NCBI RefSeq assembly: GCF_041227145.1
Contig: NZ_JBGFSP010000003.1
Coordinates: 868,001-932,000, forward strand
DNA: 64,000 nucleotides
Source of the DNA: Bacteroides sp. AN502(2024)
GTDB taxonomy: Bacteria; Bacteroidota; Bacteroidia; Bacteroidales; Bacteroidaceae
Direction: 5' to 3'
Every line of letters begins with the position of its first letter. Within the stretch, counting starts at the first letter, position 1. Of the stretch, positions 1 to 8,979 are shown piece after piece. The translations under genes were made by a program, and so were the position numbers. Below the pieces are notes generated by a model. The model had not been told where the DNA came from and searched no databases. It was given only the letters and a program-made list of their open reading frames with translations.

Positions 1-2
1 AT

Positions 3-419
3 ATTGTAGGCCAGGATCCCTTTGAACATGGAATCCGCAAAGCATTAAACCTCGGACACACTGTAGGACATGCATTTGAAAGCATGGCATTGGCAGAAAC
101 CCGTCCGATATTGCATGGATATGCGGTAGCTTGGGGAATCGTATGCGAACTATATCTTTCCCATCTTAAAGCAGGTTTCCCGAAAGAGAAAATGCAACAA
201 ACGATCCAATTTATCAAAGACAATTATGGTGTATTTACTTTCGATTGCAAGAAGTATGACCAACTATATGCATTAATGATGCATGACAAAAAGAATACTT
301 CAGGTACAATCAATTTCACTTTATTGAAAGACATCGGAGATATTTGCATCAATCAAACAGCTGATAAGAATACCATCTTCGAGATGCTCGATTTCTATCG
401 CGAATGTATGGGAATTTAA
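3..419 (+). CDS. aroB: 3-dehydroquinate synthase, C-terminal part (cut by window edge)
   Basis: The frame is open from the first bases of the window, so this is the 3' end of a gene that begins upstream. It contains the segment NLGHTVGHAFES, the metal-binding histidine motif of dehydroquinate synthases, followed by LPHGYAVAWG-like helices (here ILHGYAVAWG), and it ends in the usual short helical tail. The enzyme makes 3-dehydroquinate from DAHP in the cytoplasm, second step of the shikimate pathway, using NAD and a divalent metal. About 138 residues are visible, roughly the last third of the family's usual 350. Nothing suggests damage. Confidence 0.95.
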   Translation: MVGQDPFEHGIRKALNLGHTVGHAFESMALAETRPILHGYAVAWGIVCELYLSHLKAGFPKEKMQQTIQFIKDNYGVFTFDCKKYDQLYALMMHDKKNTSGTINFTLLKDIGDICINQTADKNTIFEMLDFYRECMGI

Positions 420-487
420 TCCATCCGATATCAGATATATCGCAAAATTAAAAATTATTGCCTATTGTGAAGCAATTGTCCTCGCTA

Positions 488-1354
488 TTATTCAAAGCTA
501 CTTATTCGATACTGTGAAAGCGACATTCCTGTATGCTTTCTAAAAAAACGTCCAAGCGACGATTGATTCGCAAAATTCGTTCTAATTGCTATTTCCTGAA
601 TATTCAGACTTGTATTTTTCAATAAAGCCTTGATTTCTAATATAATGTACTCAACAATCCAATCTTTGGCAGATTTTCCACTTGTTTCCTTGATTACCAT
701 AGTCAGGTATTTGGAAGTAATACACAGTTTGTCTGCATAAAAAGCAACATCCTTATTTTCCTTAAAATGCTTCATGATAAGCCTAAAGAATTTATTAGCC
801 AACTCTTCCTTACGGGTATCCCCGCGGACAGTCATCAAGCTCGATTCCTCTTGATAAGTATTGAACAGTCCCAAATACAGATACCTCAACAAATGAATAA
901 TCAGCTCCCGCCTATATATATCTTGAGAAGTAACTTTATCTTTTATCATACCTAGATAATTATACATCCGTGGAATGTCGCATTCCGATTGCGGATACCA
1001 ATAATGACTCCGCATATAGAAAAAGAAATGCGGCGAAAATCTAGGCACGCCACTTAACACATCACTAAACAGTGAAGTAGATATTGCCATTGTAATGGTC
1101 GAAAAATCTTCACTTGGCTCACTAAATGAGACAAAATGTCCGGGTAATAATATAATCAATTCCTCCGGTTGTGTCCAGTGTACATCCTCATGCACTGTGA
1201 TCTTAGCCGTTCCACTTAAGCAATATATAATCAACGCTGATTGATTATTAGAAGGATAAGAAGTCAGAGGGAGATATTTCAGATTTTGATAGAATTTAAA
1301 ATCGTCACCCAAGACGTATATCTCTAACGTCTCTCTATTTCTAATGTCTAACAT
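488..1354 (-). CDS. AraC-family transcriptional regulator
   Basis: 288 residues. The N-terminal part (about 1-180) looks like a cupin-type ligand-sensing domain. The C-terminal 100 residues carry two helix-turn-helix units: ADKLCITSKYLTMVIKETSG and then IQEIAIRTNFANQSSLGRFF followed by RKHTGMSLSQYR, the AraC/XylS signature. It is convergent with aroB and stands alone. The target and ligand cannot be read from the sequence. Bacteroides proteins of this shape often regulate a neighbouring efflux or metabolic gene, but none is adjacent here on the upstream side. Confidence 0.9.
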   Translation of the reverse strand: MLDIRNRETLEIYVLGDDFKFYQNLKYLPLTSYPSNNQSALIIYCLSGTAKITVHEDVHWTQPEELIILLPGHFVSFSEPSEDFSTITMAISTSLFSDVLSGVPRFSPHFFFYMRSHYWYPQSECDIPRMYNYLGMIKDKVTSQDIYRRELIIHLLRYLYLGLFNTYQEESSLMTVRGDTRKEELANKFFRLIMKHFKENKDVAFYADKLCITSKYLTMVIKETSGKSAKDWIVEYIILEIKALLKNTSLNIQEIAIRTNFANQSSLGRFFRKHTGMSLSQYRISSFE

Positions 1355-1618
1355 TTAACACCTTTCTAAACTAAGTCTTTTTTTACAAATGTATAACTTC
1401 CTGAATTACTACACACCCCATATGGAAATATAGTATCACACTAAGGAAATCAAAATCTTTTTATTCACATTAATTCATAAACAAACTAACAGAGAGTTAG
1501 TTCATCTGTCATTCTCCTATTTTAGTTTTATTATAGACTCCCCAGCTTTTTTATAATGCTTTTAATACAAAGAATCAGAATCATATCCATAAATCATATT
1601 AGAAAATTCAACGGATTA
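1355..1618. other. Intergenic region between AraC regulator and tRNA-Pro
   Basis: About 260 bases of A/T-rich sequence without an open frame I would support. It should hold the promoter of the minus-strand regulator. No repeat or hairpin stands out. Confidence 0.6.
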
Positions 1619-1649
1619 TTTGCTATTTAAAAATTAATGAGTACCTTTG
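1619..1649 (+). promoter_or_regulatory. Promoter of tRNA-Pro
   Basis: TTTG at 1619-1622 and TACCTTTG at 1642-1649, separated by 19 bases, match the Bacteroides -33/-7 consensus (TTTG, TAnnTTTG) exactly. The tRNA starts 12 bases after the -7 box. Confidence 0.8.
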
Positions 1650-1660
1650 CATCCGCAATT

Positions 1661-1735
1661 CGGGGTGTAGCTCAGCCCGGTTAGAGTACGCGTCTGGGGG
1701 GCGTGTGGTCGCTGGTTCGAATCCAGTCACCCCGA
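1661..1735 (+). tRNA. tRNA-Pro (anticodon GGG)
   Basis: The acceptor arms CGGGGTG and CACCCCG pair perfectly and are followed by discriminator A; CCA is not encoded. The anticodon stem CGCGT/GCGTG encloses the loop CTGGGGG, giving anticodon GGG. The T arm contains GGTTCGAATCC. The gene is intact although an island has inserted in its 3' half, because the island end restores the sequence. Confidence 0.95.
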
Positions 1736-1738
1736 CTG
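1692..1738 (+). repeat. Island left attachment repeat (attL) in tRNA-Pro
   Basis: This 47-base stretch runs from the anticodon stem of tRNA-Pro to three bases past the gene and recurs without a mismatch at 17346-17392. Identity stops abruptly on both sides. Together with the integrase that follows, this marks a site-specific integration at the tRNA 3' end. Confidence 0.93.
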
Positions 1739-1746
1739 AAAGAAAG

Positions 1747-1780
1747 GCATTGATAATCTGACGATTATCGATGCTTTTTT
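1747..1780 (+). terminator. Rho-independent terminator after tRNA-Pro
   Basis: The stem GCATTGATAATC / GATTATCGATGC has 12 pairs with one G-T pair, a TGAC loop and a run of six T. It lies inside the island, so the element supplies a new terminator to the tRNA it occupies. Confidence 0.85.
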
Positions 1781-1808
1781 GCTTTATTGGCTGTTTCTTA
1801 AATCTTGC

Positions 1809-1853
1809 GGTTGACGCTATGGTTGACGCGAAAAGTCAACCAAGAAGTCAACC
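1809..1853. promoter_or_regulatory. Left arm-type repeats (GGTTGAC/GTCAACC)
   Basis: GGTTGAC occurs at 1809-1815 and 1821-1827, and its inverse GTCAACC at 1835-1841 and 1847-1853. The members of each pair are 12 bases apart. The same GTCAACC pair with the same 12-base period lies inside the right end (17264-17282). Paired short repeats beside an attachment core are typical integrase arm-binding or excisionase sites; that role is inferred. Confidence 0.65.
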
Positions 1854-1861
1854 AAAATTTT

Positions 1862-3082
1862 ATGAAAGCATCAGTTTCTGTAATCTGCTACAAGCATAAA
1901 GTGCTTGCAAATGGTGAATCACCACTAATGTTAAGAATAGCAAAAGATGGCAAACGTATCATGAGAAGTTTAGGATTATCCGTAAATCCTATCTATTGGG
2001 ACTTCGGTAAGAATCAGCCCAAAAGTAATTGTCCGAACAGAAATCTCATCAAACAACTAATTCTTAAAACTGAAATGGAGTATCAATCAAAGTTACTTCA
2101 AAAAGAAATGAAAGAAGAAGAATTCACAGCCTCATCGTTAATCCACGAAAAGAAAGATGAAATCAAAGCTATGACTGTAGATGATTTTTATAGACTGATT
2201 ATCAAAGAACTTAAAGAGAAAGGGCAGATAGGCACAAGTTATGCTTATCTCAACTCTTACGACACCCTCAAAAACTTCAATAAGGGTAAAAAGTTGAACT
2301 ATACATTTAGCTATATTGACGTAACTTTCTGCAAGAATTTTGAGGATTGGATGCGCAGAAAAGGTAACAAGGACACCACTCTAAGCTATCAGTTTCGAAC
2401 TTTAAGAGCCGCATACAATCGTGCCATTACTGCCAAAGTCGTAAGTAAAGATAAAAATCCATTTACTGAGTTCAAGTTAAGCCACCTCAACACTAAGACC
2501 ATGAAGCGAGCTTTGTCTAAAAATGATATTCTCAAAATAATGAACGCAGATTGCCACGACAAAAGCGAGCTAAGCCAACTTGCACATGATTTGTTCTGTT
2601 TCTCTTATCTTTGTGGCGGAATCTCATTAGTTGATATGGCTAATCTGACACCACTTAATATTATCGAAGGTCGATTGATATACCAACGACAGAAAACACA
2701 CGGCAACATCAATCTACAGTTATCAGATAAAGCCATGCAGATAATCAACAAGTACAGCAATTATCAGAAAGAAGCCGACTACTTCTTCCCCATCCTACAC
2801 TGTAAGCGACATATCACACCGATGCAAAAACATAATCGTGTCCGAAAGTTCTGCCTACATATCAACCATGAATTAAAGATATTGGCAAAAGAGCTAAACA
2901 TTACAGCCAACGTAACAACTTATGTTGCCCGCCATTCTTTTGCTACCATTCTTAAAAAGTCTGGAGTAAACATCGGCATCATATCACAAGCATTAGGACA
3001 CCAAGACATAAAGACAACCCAAATCTATCTTAGCAAATTCGACAATGAGCAGGTGGATGAAGCAATGAAAAACCTGCTATAA
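1862..3082 (+). CDS. Tyrosine site-specific recombinase (island integrase)
   Basis: About 406 residues from the ATG at 1862. I prefer this start to an upstream in-frame TTG because the bases before it are the arm-type repeats. The order is an N-terminal arm-binding domain, a SAM-like core-binding domain (about 110-210) and a catalytic domain. Visible catalytic elements are ARHSFAT (box II Arg), GHQD and the nucleophile in IYLSKFD near the C-terminus. At box I, where Bacteroides relatives usually have RGxSFVDM, this protein reads GGISLVDM, so the first catalytic Arg seems absent, as reported for the CTnDOT integrase. The gene lies next to attL, as expected for the island integrase. Confidence 0.93.
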   Translation: MKASVSVICYKHKVLANGESPLMLRIAKDGKRIMRSLGLSVNPIYWDFGKNQPKSNCPNRNLIKQLILKTEMEYQSKLLQKEMKEEEFTASSLIHEKKDEIKAMTVDDFYRLIIKELKEKGQIGTSYAYLNSYDTLKNFNKGKKLNYTFSYIDVTFCKNFEDWMRRKGNKDTTLSYQFRTLRAAYNRAITAKVVSKDKNPFTEFKLSHLNTKTMKRALSKNDILKIMNADCHDKSELSQLAHDLFCFSYLCGGISLVDMANLTPLNIIEGRLIYQRQKTHGNINLQLSDKAMQIINKYSNYQKEADYFFPILHCKRHITPMQKHNRVRKFCLHINHELKILAKELNITANVTTYVARHSFATILKKSGVNIGIISQALGHQDIKTTQIYLSKFDNEQVDEAMKNLL

Positions 3083-3087
3083 TATCA

Positions 3088-3124
3088 AATAATCCTGTCT
3101 GTAATTGCCATAGGCAGGATTATT
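3088..3124 (+). terminator. Hairpin after the integrase
   Basis: AATAATCCTG at 3088-3097 pairs with CAGGATTATT at 3115-3124, and a T run follows shortly after. It probably ends integrase transcription; its 3' arm is close to the start of the next gene. Confidence 0.6.
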
Positions 3125-3150
3125 AGCTATTTTTGCAAGAAAACAGTAAT

Positions 3151-4062
3151 ATGAAATATATAGAAATACCGATGTCCGCTTTCCTCATAATCGAGCCAAT
3201 GACAAAGGAATGTTACGGGATAGACCGTCACACAATCTCCGGACATATATGCGATTCTGTTGATGCACGTACTTTAAAAGACGATCCAAGAGTTTCCGGA
3301 TATTGCGATGAAAACAATACGGTGAACTTGTTCTCATACGCAATGGACACAATCGAAAAGATTTTAATACCTGTATCCGATGAATACGACATGGAAGAAT
3401 TTAATCAGTTCTACGGGAACCATCCTGTAGATGATATTTCGAGAACGGTCTTACAGTTTATGTACATATTGACAATGAACAGGAGGAAAGACCGTCTTAC
3501 AGAATCCGAAGAGGCGGAAACGGCTTATTGGGAATACGTCAGATACATACGTCCCGAAATGCTGCGATTATACATCGCCCTGCAAAAGAACCACCTACGT
3601 TACCAATGCAAAATCACAATAGGATATGACAAACCGGTAGTTATTGACAAGCAAGAACCGTGGGCACAGATGGCATTGGAAAACTATTTAAATAAATTTC
3701 TTGGCGTGGATAGTCTGAAAGATGCAGAACGGGAGCTGATGACCATTTACGGAAAGAAAACGGGTGTGCCACTGGATAAAGAAGAAACTCGTTATATGTG
3801 GGGAACATACCAGCTATTGCAAACAATAACCACGATGAAATCCAACAAGAAAAAATCGGTAACTAATGAACAAAGCAGGTTTATAACCGATTACCTTATA
3901 CTTAACAAAATGATTGGTGTGGATGAAGCGGACAGCAACAACATACGTGTACGACTGAAACACTTTCTAAAGAACTATGACACTCTTGAAGAATTATTGG
4001 ACGAACAAAATTACAAGACATCGCCCAATAATCCCGATTCGAAATACGGGATATATTTTTAA
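3151..4062 (+). CDS. Hypothetical protein of the island
   Basis: 303 residues from the ATG at 3151; an in-frame TTG 18 bases earlier falls in a hairpin tail and is less likely. The protein is soluble, with no signal peptide or membrane segment. It is rich in charged helices, with a middle part (about 170-215) that reads like a small helical domain. I do not recognise the family. It sits between integrase and helicase-like genes and has its own terminator, so it may be a regulator or replication accessory, but the sequence does not show this. Confidence 0.75.
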   Translation: MKYIEIPMSAFLIIEPMTKECYGIDRHTISGHICDSVDARTLKDDPRVSGYCDENNTVNLFSYAMDTIEKILIPVSDEYDMEEFNQFYGNHPVDDISRTVLQFMYILTMNRRKDRLTESEEAETAYWEYVRYIRPEMLRLYIALQKNHLRYQCKITIGYDKPVVIDKQEPWAQMALENYLNKFLGVDSLKDAERELMTIYGKKTGVPLDKEETRYMWGTYQLLQTITTMKSNKKKSVTNEQSRFITDYLILNKMIGVDEADSNNIRVRLKHFLKNYDTLEELLDEQNYKTSPNNPDSKYGIYF

Positions 4063-4085
4063 ATCATTAAATATCAAACAAATAT

Positions 4086-4120
4086 AAAGCACTTTTCCGA
4101 TATGGCAAGGTGCTTTTTTT
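4086..4120 (+). terminator. Terminator after the 303-residue hypothetical gene
   Basis: AAAGCAC at 4086-4092 pairs with GTGCTTT at 4110-4116, followed by more T residues. Confidence 0.75.
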
Positions 4121-4280
4121 ATTGTGGTAAAAAACTCGCTTAAACTCCATTGATTTTTTTACCGACTTCTCCTAACAAGCCTTACTAATTTTGCAACGTC
4201 AAAAAGGAACAAACGAGCAAGTGCGCATAGCTTCAGTAGTTCTTTAATGATATTATTATCTATATGTTAAATATTTAAAA

Positions 4281-4871
4281 ATGAAAATTATGAAAAATAT
4301 TAAATTTTCAGAAGAGTTAAATAACAAAGTAGAGAACATAGTAGAAAACACTAAAGTAAGTGCAGAGTTTGTGCAAGCATTGAAAGAAGCATTTCTTATG
4401 TTCCCTGTCAAAACGGACATGCGTTTCAAACAATCTTCAAAAGGCGAACTGGTCATATCGGTCACAGTCGTTTACAGTTCCGGCATGACACAGCATTTTG
4501 AAGGCGCAGGAGATGCAGACCTTATTTCGGCAATACATCTCGGTATGGCTAAAATAATAAACGGCTTACATGACTACAAAGCGGAGGAGCACGAGGTAGA
4601 GACTGCCAAAGAGGGGGAAAGCCTGATGATGGAACTATTCAAACAATACATGAACTCTACCATGAGGGGCTATATTGAAGCAGACTGGTACAGTAACAGC
4701 GGGGAGCGTTACCGTTGCGTGAGATTCTCATCCACATTCAACGGGAATGTGAAGTTCTGTATGAAAGCAACGGATGAAGTGAACAGTCTTATCAGGGAAG
4801 CCTGCAAACCCGAATGGATGAAGAAAACGGAAGCCGAACAACAAGTTACCGGACAGAATGAGGTAGCCTAA
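4281..4871 (+). CDS. Hypothetical protein of the island
   Basis: 196 residues, or 193 if the second ATG (4290) is used. The N-terminal third is helical and acidic. The middle has strands reading VISVTVVYSSG, and the C-terminal part is basic and ends in a Gln/Glu-rich tail. There is no signal peptide and no family I recognise. A strong terminator follows, so it is probably transcribed alone or with upstream genes. It is separated from the helicase-like pair by only 60 bases. Confidence 0.75.
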   Translation: MKIMKNIKFSEELNNKVENIVENTKVSAEFVQALKEAFLMFPVKTDMRFKQSSKGELVISVTVVYSSGMTQHFEGAGDADLISAIHLGMAKIINGLHDYKAEEHEVETAKEGESLMMELFKQYMNSTMRGYIEADWYSNSGERYRCVRFSSTFNGNVKFCMKATDEVNSLIREACKPEWMKKTEAEQQVTGQNEVA

Positions 4872-4883
4872 GCAGTCAGTCTG

Positions 4884-4917
4884 AAAGAAAGTCGAGACAA
4901 TCTCGGCTTTCTTTTTT
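4884..4917 (+). terminator. Strong terminator
   Basis: A 14-pair stem (AAAGAAAGTCGAGA / TCTCGGCTTTCTTT, one G-T pair) with a three-base loop and a T run. Confidence 0.85.
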
Positions 4918-4933
4918 AATTGGAACAGAGGAA

Positions 4934-5365
4934 ATGAAACAGATACAATTTACCCAAGCATATAACAATGAAGTTGCACACAGGCAGGTGAAGCTGTTGA
5001 TGAGGCAACACAAGCAGCTTTATATCCAAATGAACGGTGAAGCATGGATAAGCAGCCAAGGGGCAACGGGAATAAGGTACCAACTCAACGAACAAGGCTG
5101 GCAATGGATTCTTAACTATCTGCAAACAGGAGACTATGAGGATTTCGGAATCTTTCCGTCCGATACTTCACATACGATTACAGACTTCCCGACAATTTGT
5201 CTTAAAGAACTGATAGAACAGAAATACAACATTGCAAGAATCCCATTTTTACGGGAGACCGAAGCCTATATAAAACTTAGGGGGCTGTTCCGTTTCGGAA
5301 AGCTCTTTTTCAGCATAACCAGAACCGATGAATTTATGGATTATCTAAACAGCAAAGGATTATGA
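4934..5365 (+). CDS. Hypothetical protein, first gene of the helicase-like operon
   Basis: 143 residues, no signal peptide or membrane segment. The N-terminal half (RQHKQLYIQMNGEAW) and the segment RYQLNEQGWQWILNYLQTGD suggest a mixed alpha/beta fold; I do not recognise it. Its stop codon overlaps the start of the next gene (ATGA, 4 bases), which points to translational coupling. It likely works with the helicase-like protein that follows. Confidence 0.75.
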   Translation: MKQIQFTQAYNNEVAHRQVKLLMRQHKQLYIQMNGEAWISSQGATGIRYQLNEQGWQWILNYLQTGDYEDFGIFPSDTSHTITDFPTICLKELIEQKYNIARIPFLRETEAYIKLRGLFRFGKLFFSITRTDEFMDYLNSKGL

Positions 5366-7089
5366 TTACACTGCACAAAGGACAATACTTATCAGACGTA
5401 ATGGATAAAATTCCGTCAGACTGCATACTTTCCAAAAGAATACCCGGCTGTGGTGCCACGACTTTGGAACTTGAAACCAAAAGACATTCCATTATCGTAG
5501 TTCCCAATGTACCCGTTATTAAAAGCAAATGCAAAAAACACCCCAATCTGTTAGGTGTTTATGAAGATGTCACAATAGATAAGATCCGAAATTATCTGAC
5601 TAATAACAGACTGCATAAAATAATGACCACACCCGAAAGTTTCGGCAAAGTGAAGACCGCCTGTAGCAATATCGACATCTACAACCATTTCTTCCTGCTG
5701 ATGGATGAATGTCAACAGCTGATTAAAGACGTGGACTACAGGATAGACATTGTGCTGCCCATGAATGACTTTTTCCGCTTCAAAGGCAAGGCGCTTGTTT
5801 CCGCCACCCCTATCGGATTCAGCGACCCGAGATTTAAAGGGTTTGAAACCGTGGAGGTAAGTGCCGATTATGATTACAGGCAAGAAATAACGGTTAAACA
5901 TACTTATAATATAGCCAAGGCGATTGGCGAATATCTGGAGAGCCATAACGGGACTATCTGTTTCTTCATCAATTCGATAGTTGAAATCTACTCTTTAATG
6001 AAACACTTCAATATGCTTGATGAGGCAGCCGTTTATTGTGCTCCCAAAAGCCGTTTGAAATTGAAAAGTGAATACTCCTTTGATAATGCCTATAATGATT
6101 GGAGCGCAGATACCATGAAGAGATACAATTTCTTCACCGGCAGGTTCTTTACGGCATTTGACTTGGACCTGCCCTATCAGCCCGACTTGGTGATGGTTAC
6201 AGACCCTTATGTCTCCGAATACACCCTGCTTGACGTTGATACGGACTGCATACAGATTTGCGGAAGATTCCGTAACGGCATAAAATCGGCAACACATATC
6301 TACAGAGTAAATCCACAAATAATAACTAAGGACAGGGAACAGATAGAATGGGAAATATCAGCGCATGAATTTGCCTATAACACGATACAGACTTTATATA
6401 ACAGTGCCGATAACAGGGAAAGCAGGTTCGCGTTCGGTGCCGTACTTGAAACTATGCCATTCCGCAAATTCCTATATCCCGACTTTACAAAGAACTGGTT
6501 TGCCATAGACAATGAAATCAACTCAGTATTGGTGGACAACAGATACCGGTCAAGGCAGGAAATAATGAACTGGTACAATGACTGCCATTTCTTCAATCCC
6601 ATATTTGAGAATTGCGAATATAATGGGAATGACGAGAAATTAAAGATTATCAAGGCTGCACGCTCGGTAAAGGACAAACGCAGAAAAATGGTGCAAATCC
6701 TTAGTGAAATGGAAACCCCCAATTCAGAATACGCCTTAGACTTCATTAATGATATACGGAAGATTGACCCGTTCATTGTGGAAGCGTTTGAAACTTTGGG
6801 CAAAGAGAGGATAGAGGAACTGAAATACAACAAGAAGAAGATGAACGAGGAAATGATACTCTCACAACGCAAAGGGAACAAGGTTGTCAAGCTCATTAAG
6901 AATATATTTAAGGTTGGAAACAGATATTCCAATGAATTTATAGTAAATGAGTTGACCCGGATCTTTGACTTGATGAACATACACCCCGAAAAGGACATCA
7001 CACCGAAGATGATTAAGGATTATTTCCAAGCCGTGAATTGTTGGGCTGGCAAGGAGAAAGGTTATCAGCTGGTAAGTGAGCTGGTTTAG
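5362..7089 (+). CDS. SF2 helicase-like protein with a degenerate Walker A
   Basis: 575 residues. Superfamily 2 landmarks appear in order: IPGCGATT (about residue 28) at the position of motif I, LLMDECQQ (motif II, DExx type), ALVSATPIG (motif III) and QICGRFRNG (motif VI). At motif I the invariant Lys of GxGKT is replaced by Ala, which in ordinary helicases would abolish ATP hydrolysis; the DECQ and arginine-finger motifs look sound. The C-terminal 150 residues are basic and helical. It is coupled to the preceding gene by a 4-base overlap. A role in replication or maintenance of the island is a guess; a defence function is not excluded. Confidence 0.8.
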   Translation: MITLHKGQYLSDVMDKIPSDCILSKRIPGCGATTLELETKRHSIIVVPNVPVIKSKCKKHPNLLGVYEDVTIDKIRNYLTNNRLHKIMTTPESFGKVKTACSNIDIYNHFFLLMDECQQLIKDVDYRIDIVLPMNDFFRFKGKALVSATPIGFSDPRFKGFETVEVSADYDYRQEITVKHTYNIAKAIGEYLESHNGTICFFINSIVEIYSLMKHFNMLDEAAVYCAPKSRLKLKSEYSFDNAYNDWSADTMKRYNFFTGRFFTAFDLDLPYQPDLVMVTDPYVSEYTLLDVDTDCIQICGRFRNGIKSATHIYRVNPQIITKDREQIEWEISAHEFAYNTIQTLYNSADNRESRFAFGAVLETMPFRKFLYPDFTKNWFAIDNEINSVLVDNRYRSRQEIMNWYNDCHFFNPIFENCEYNGNDEKLKIIKAARSVKDKRRKMVQILSEMETPNSEYALDFINDIRKIDPFIVEAFETLGKERIEELKYNKKKMNEEMILSQRKGNKVVKLIKNIFKVGNRYSNEFIVNELTRIFDLMNIHPEKDITPKMIKDYFQAVNCWAGKEKGYQLVSELV

Positions 7090-7888
7090 CCAATACCAAC
7101 CTTTTCTTCAATTCTTGTATTTACTATACCCGATACAGAAATTCGCAAAAAGGTTGGTCGTACCCTGACCTATTGACAAAACCGCTGCATAACTGATGAT
7201 TCTGAATCTTTAACTTGGGACTTTTTCAGGATATGAATACAATAACACAGACAGGCAATCAGAGGAAACGGCAGTTCCGAAAAAATCGCCAAAACCTAAT
7301 TCTAATGTCCGAAAAAGTGGTGTTCAATTTAGCAGGTGCGGAGGGTTCAAATCAGCAGGCTTACTTACTGATACCTATATACTAATACCTATTGTTCAGA
7401 CTTTATAGGAATAGATACCCTACTATATTTTCAGAATCTTAGTAACCATATACTAACTTTTATAGTGGACTGATACAGAGCCGTAGGTGAACAAAAACTT
7501 GCGGCTCTTACTGTTTGGTTGGCGGACAACCCCAAAGCCTGCAAAAGGCTGGATCGGAAATTTTAATGGGTTCGGGCTAAAGTTTAGATTTTATATGGCA
7601 TACTCCAAAACCAGCCCAGCATGAACAATGCCATTAAAATGGCTGATTAATGAATGAAAAGCCATCCCCCAATTTAGCTGAAAGCCAAGGGTATGAGAAT
7701 TCCCCCAATAAAGCCCCCTCCCATAAAGTTACTATACCTTATTATATTATAGAGTTAGTCAAGAGAGGGTTCTACCATTAAAATTCCCCTCCCTATGGAC
7801 TTATTGGAAAAACAAATGATAAATAACCGTATATAATCCCTGACATAATTATAGTAAACAAAAAGTATCATTTAAAATTTTATACATT
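7090..7888. other. 800-bp region without a clear gene, hairpin and iteron-like repeats
   Basis: No long open frame. At 7233-7385 there is a 50-codon frame from ATG, basic at its start; I would not call it a gene. Around 7367-7435 the sequence repeats TGATACCTATATACTAATA-like words. An inverted repeat AGAGCCG / CGGCTCT lies at 7477-7508. The next 250 bases contain short repeats around ATGGC words. It lies directly downstream of the helicase-like gene, which would suit a replication or transfer origin, but nothing decides this. Confidence 0.4.
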
Positions 7889-8905
7889 ATGAAAGATTTA
7901 ACCATTATGCCTGCTATGGCAAAAAAACGTGAGAGAATGAACTGGGGTGAATATGCGGAAGAAGCTACCATAATTGTAACCGCAAAACCAAGTGTCAGTT
8001 TCTTGGAAGCCAATACAGATTCCATCACATTGGACGAGCTTGCAAACAAATGTGTTGTTCCGACTTGGGCTAACCAGGAACTGACCATCGCACACCAAGA
8101 CTTTATCTCCTGCGTGCATGATGCGTCTTGTTCATTCTACGCCGGGGAAAGAGTGAACACTCCGGAAATAAGAGTTTCGCACATTGTACGCGGCAGGATA
8201 CCCTCCGCACTGGGAAAAAAGGCTTCGGAACTGCTGGAATGTGAAAAGACACAATTCTATCAAAGACTTGCGTTTGCTTTCACTGTTCCAACCATTTTTG
8301 AAACAATTAGAGGACAGAAACTTGAATTGTGCATCGGTGGGGTAAGGAATTATTCAGACCTCAATCTTTATCGTGCATCCAAAGGATTGGAGAAGTTTTC
8401 TGTCTTTATCGGTTGGAGAATGAAAATCTGTTCCAATCAGATTCTTACCGGTGAGGGTGTCAAATTCAACATGGAAGTAACCAACATCAGTGAACTTTAC
8501 AGAAATGTGCTGGAATTGTTTAACAGCTTCAACCCTGCAAAGGAAATACATTTGATGCAGGCATTATCAGAAACTTATCTGTCCGAAACACAATTCGCAC
8601 AGATTGTTGGAAGAATGAGAATGTTTCAGGCACTTTCACCAGCAAGACAGAAAGCAATACCCAGACTTTTAATCACTGACAGCCAGATAAACAGCGTATG
8701 CCGTGACTATTACACAAACGAAGTGTTTGGAGTGAAAGATAATGCCATATCTCTTTTTGATTTTCATAATTTACTCACCCAAGCAAATAAGGCTAGCTAT
8801 ATTGACAGCTATTTACTACGAGCCGTAAACGCCACCGAAGTCAGTGTAGGAATTAACAATGTCCTGCAAGGGATTGACAACAAATACGCTTGGTTCTTGG
8901 GCTGA
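7889..8905 (+). CDS. DUF3871 family protein
   Basis: 338 residues, soluble. The N-terminal part contains FLEANTDSITLDEL followed by NKCVVPTWANQELTIAHQDF, which I recognise as the start of the DUF3871 family found on Bacteroides mobile elements. The rest has conserved-looking stretches such as ELCIGGVRNYSDLN and QIVGRMRMFQALS. No catalytic motif is evident and the function of the family is unknown to me. It is followed closely by the RadC-like gene, with a weak hairpin between them. Confidence 0.82.
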   Translation: MKDLTIMPAMAKKRERMNWGEYAEEATIIVTAKPSVSFLEANTDSITLDELANKCVVPTWANQELTIAHQDFISCVHDASCSFYAGERVNTPEIRVSHIVRGRIPSALGKKASELLECEKTQFYQRLAFAFTVPTIFETIRGQKLELCIGGVRNYSDLNLYRASKGLEKFSVFIGWRMKICSNQILTGEGVKFNMEVTNISELYRNVLELFNSFNPAKEIHLMQALSETYLSETQFAQIVGRMRMFQALSPARQKAIPRLLITDSQINSVCRDYYTNEVFGVKDNAISLFDFHNLLTQANKASYIDSYLLRAVNATEVSVGINNVLQGIDNKYAWFLG

Positions 8906-8922
8906 GTGGATGATTGATTGGA

Positions 8923-8948
8923 AGAGGGCATCCGATGGGTGTCCTTTT
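8923..8948 (+). terminator. Weak terminator of the recurring island type
   Basis: GGGCATCC-GAT-GGGTGTCC followed by TTTT. It is a divergent member of the GGrCATC...GGTGTCC hairpin that recurs after island modules. Confidence 0.55.
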
Positions 8949-8979
8949 CCTGTTGTCTTACCGATTAACTATAATACAG

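Noticed and set aside
1805..1861. Upstream TTG start extending the integrase by 19 residues
   Set aside because: The sequence consists of the GGTTGAC/GTCAACC repeats, and the ATG at 1862 gives a normal integrase N-terminus.
7233..7385. 50-codon frame after the helicase-like gene (MNTITQTGNQ...)
   Set aside because: Basic and repetitive start, hydrophobic end, no ribosome-binding or promoter evidence; too weak.
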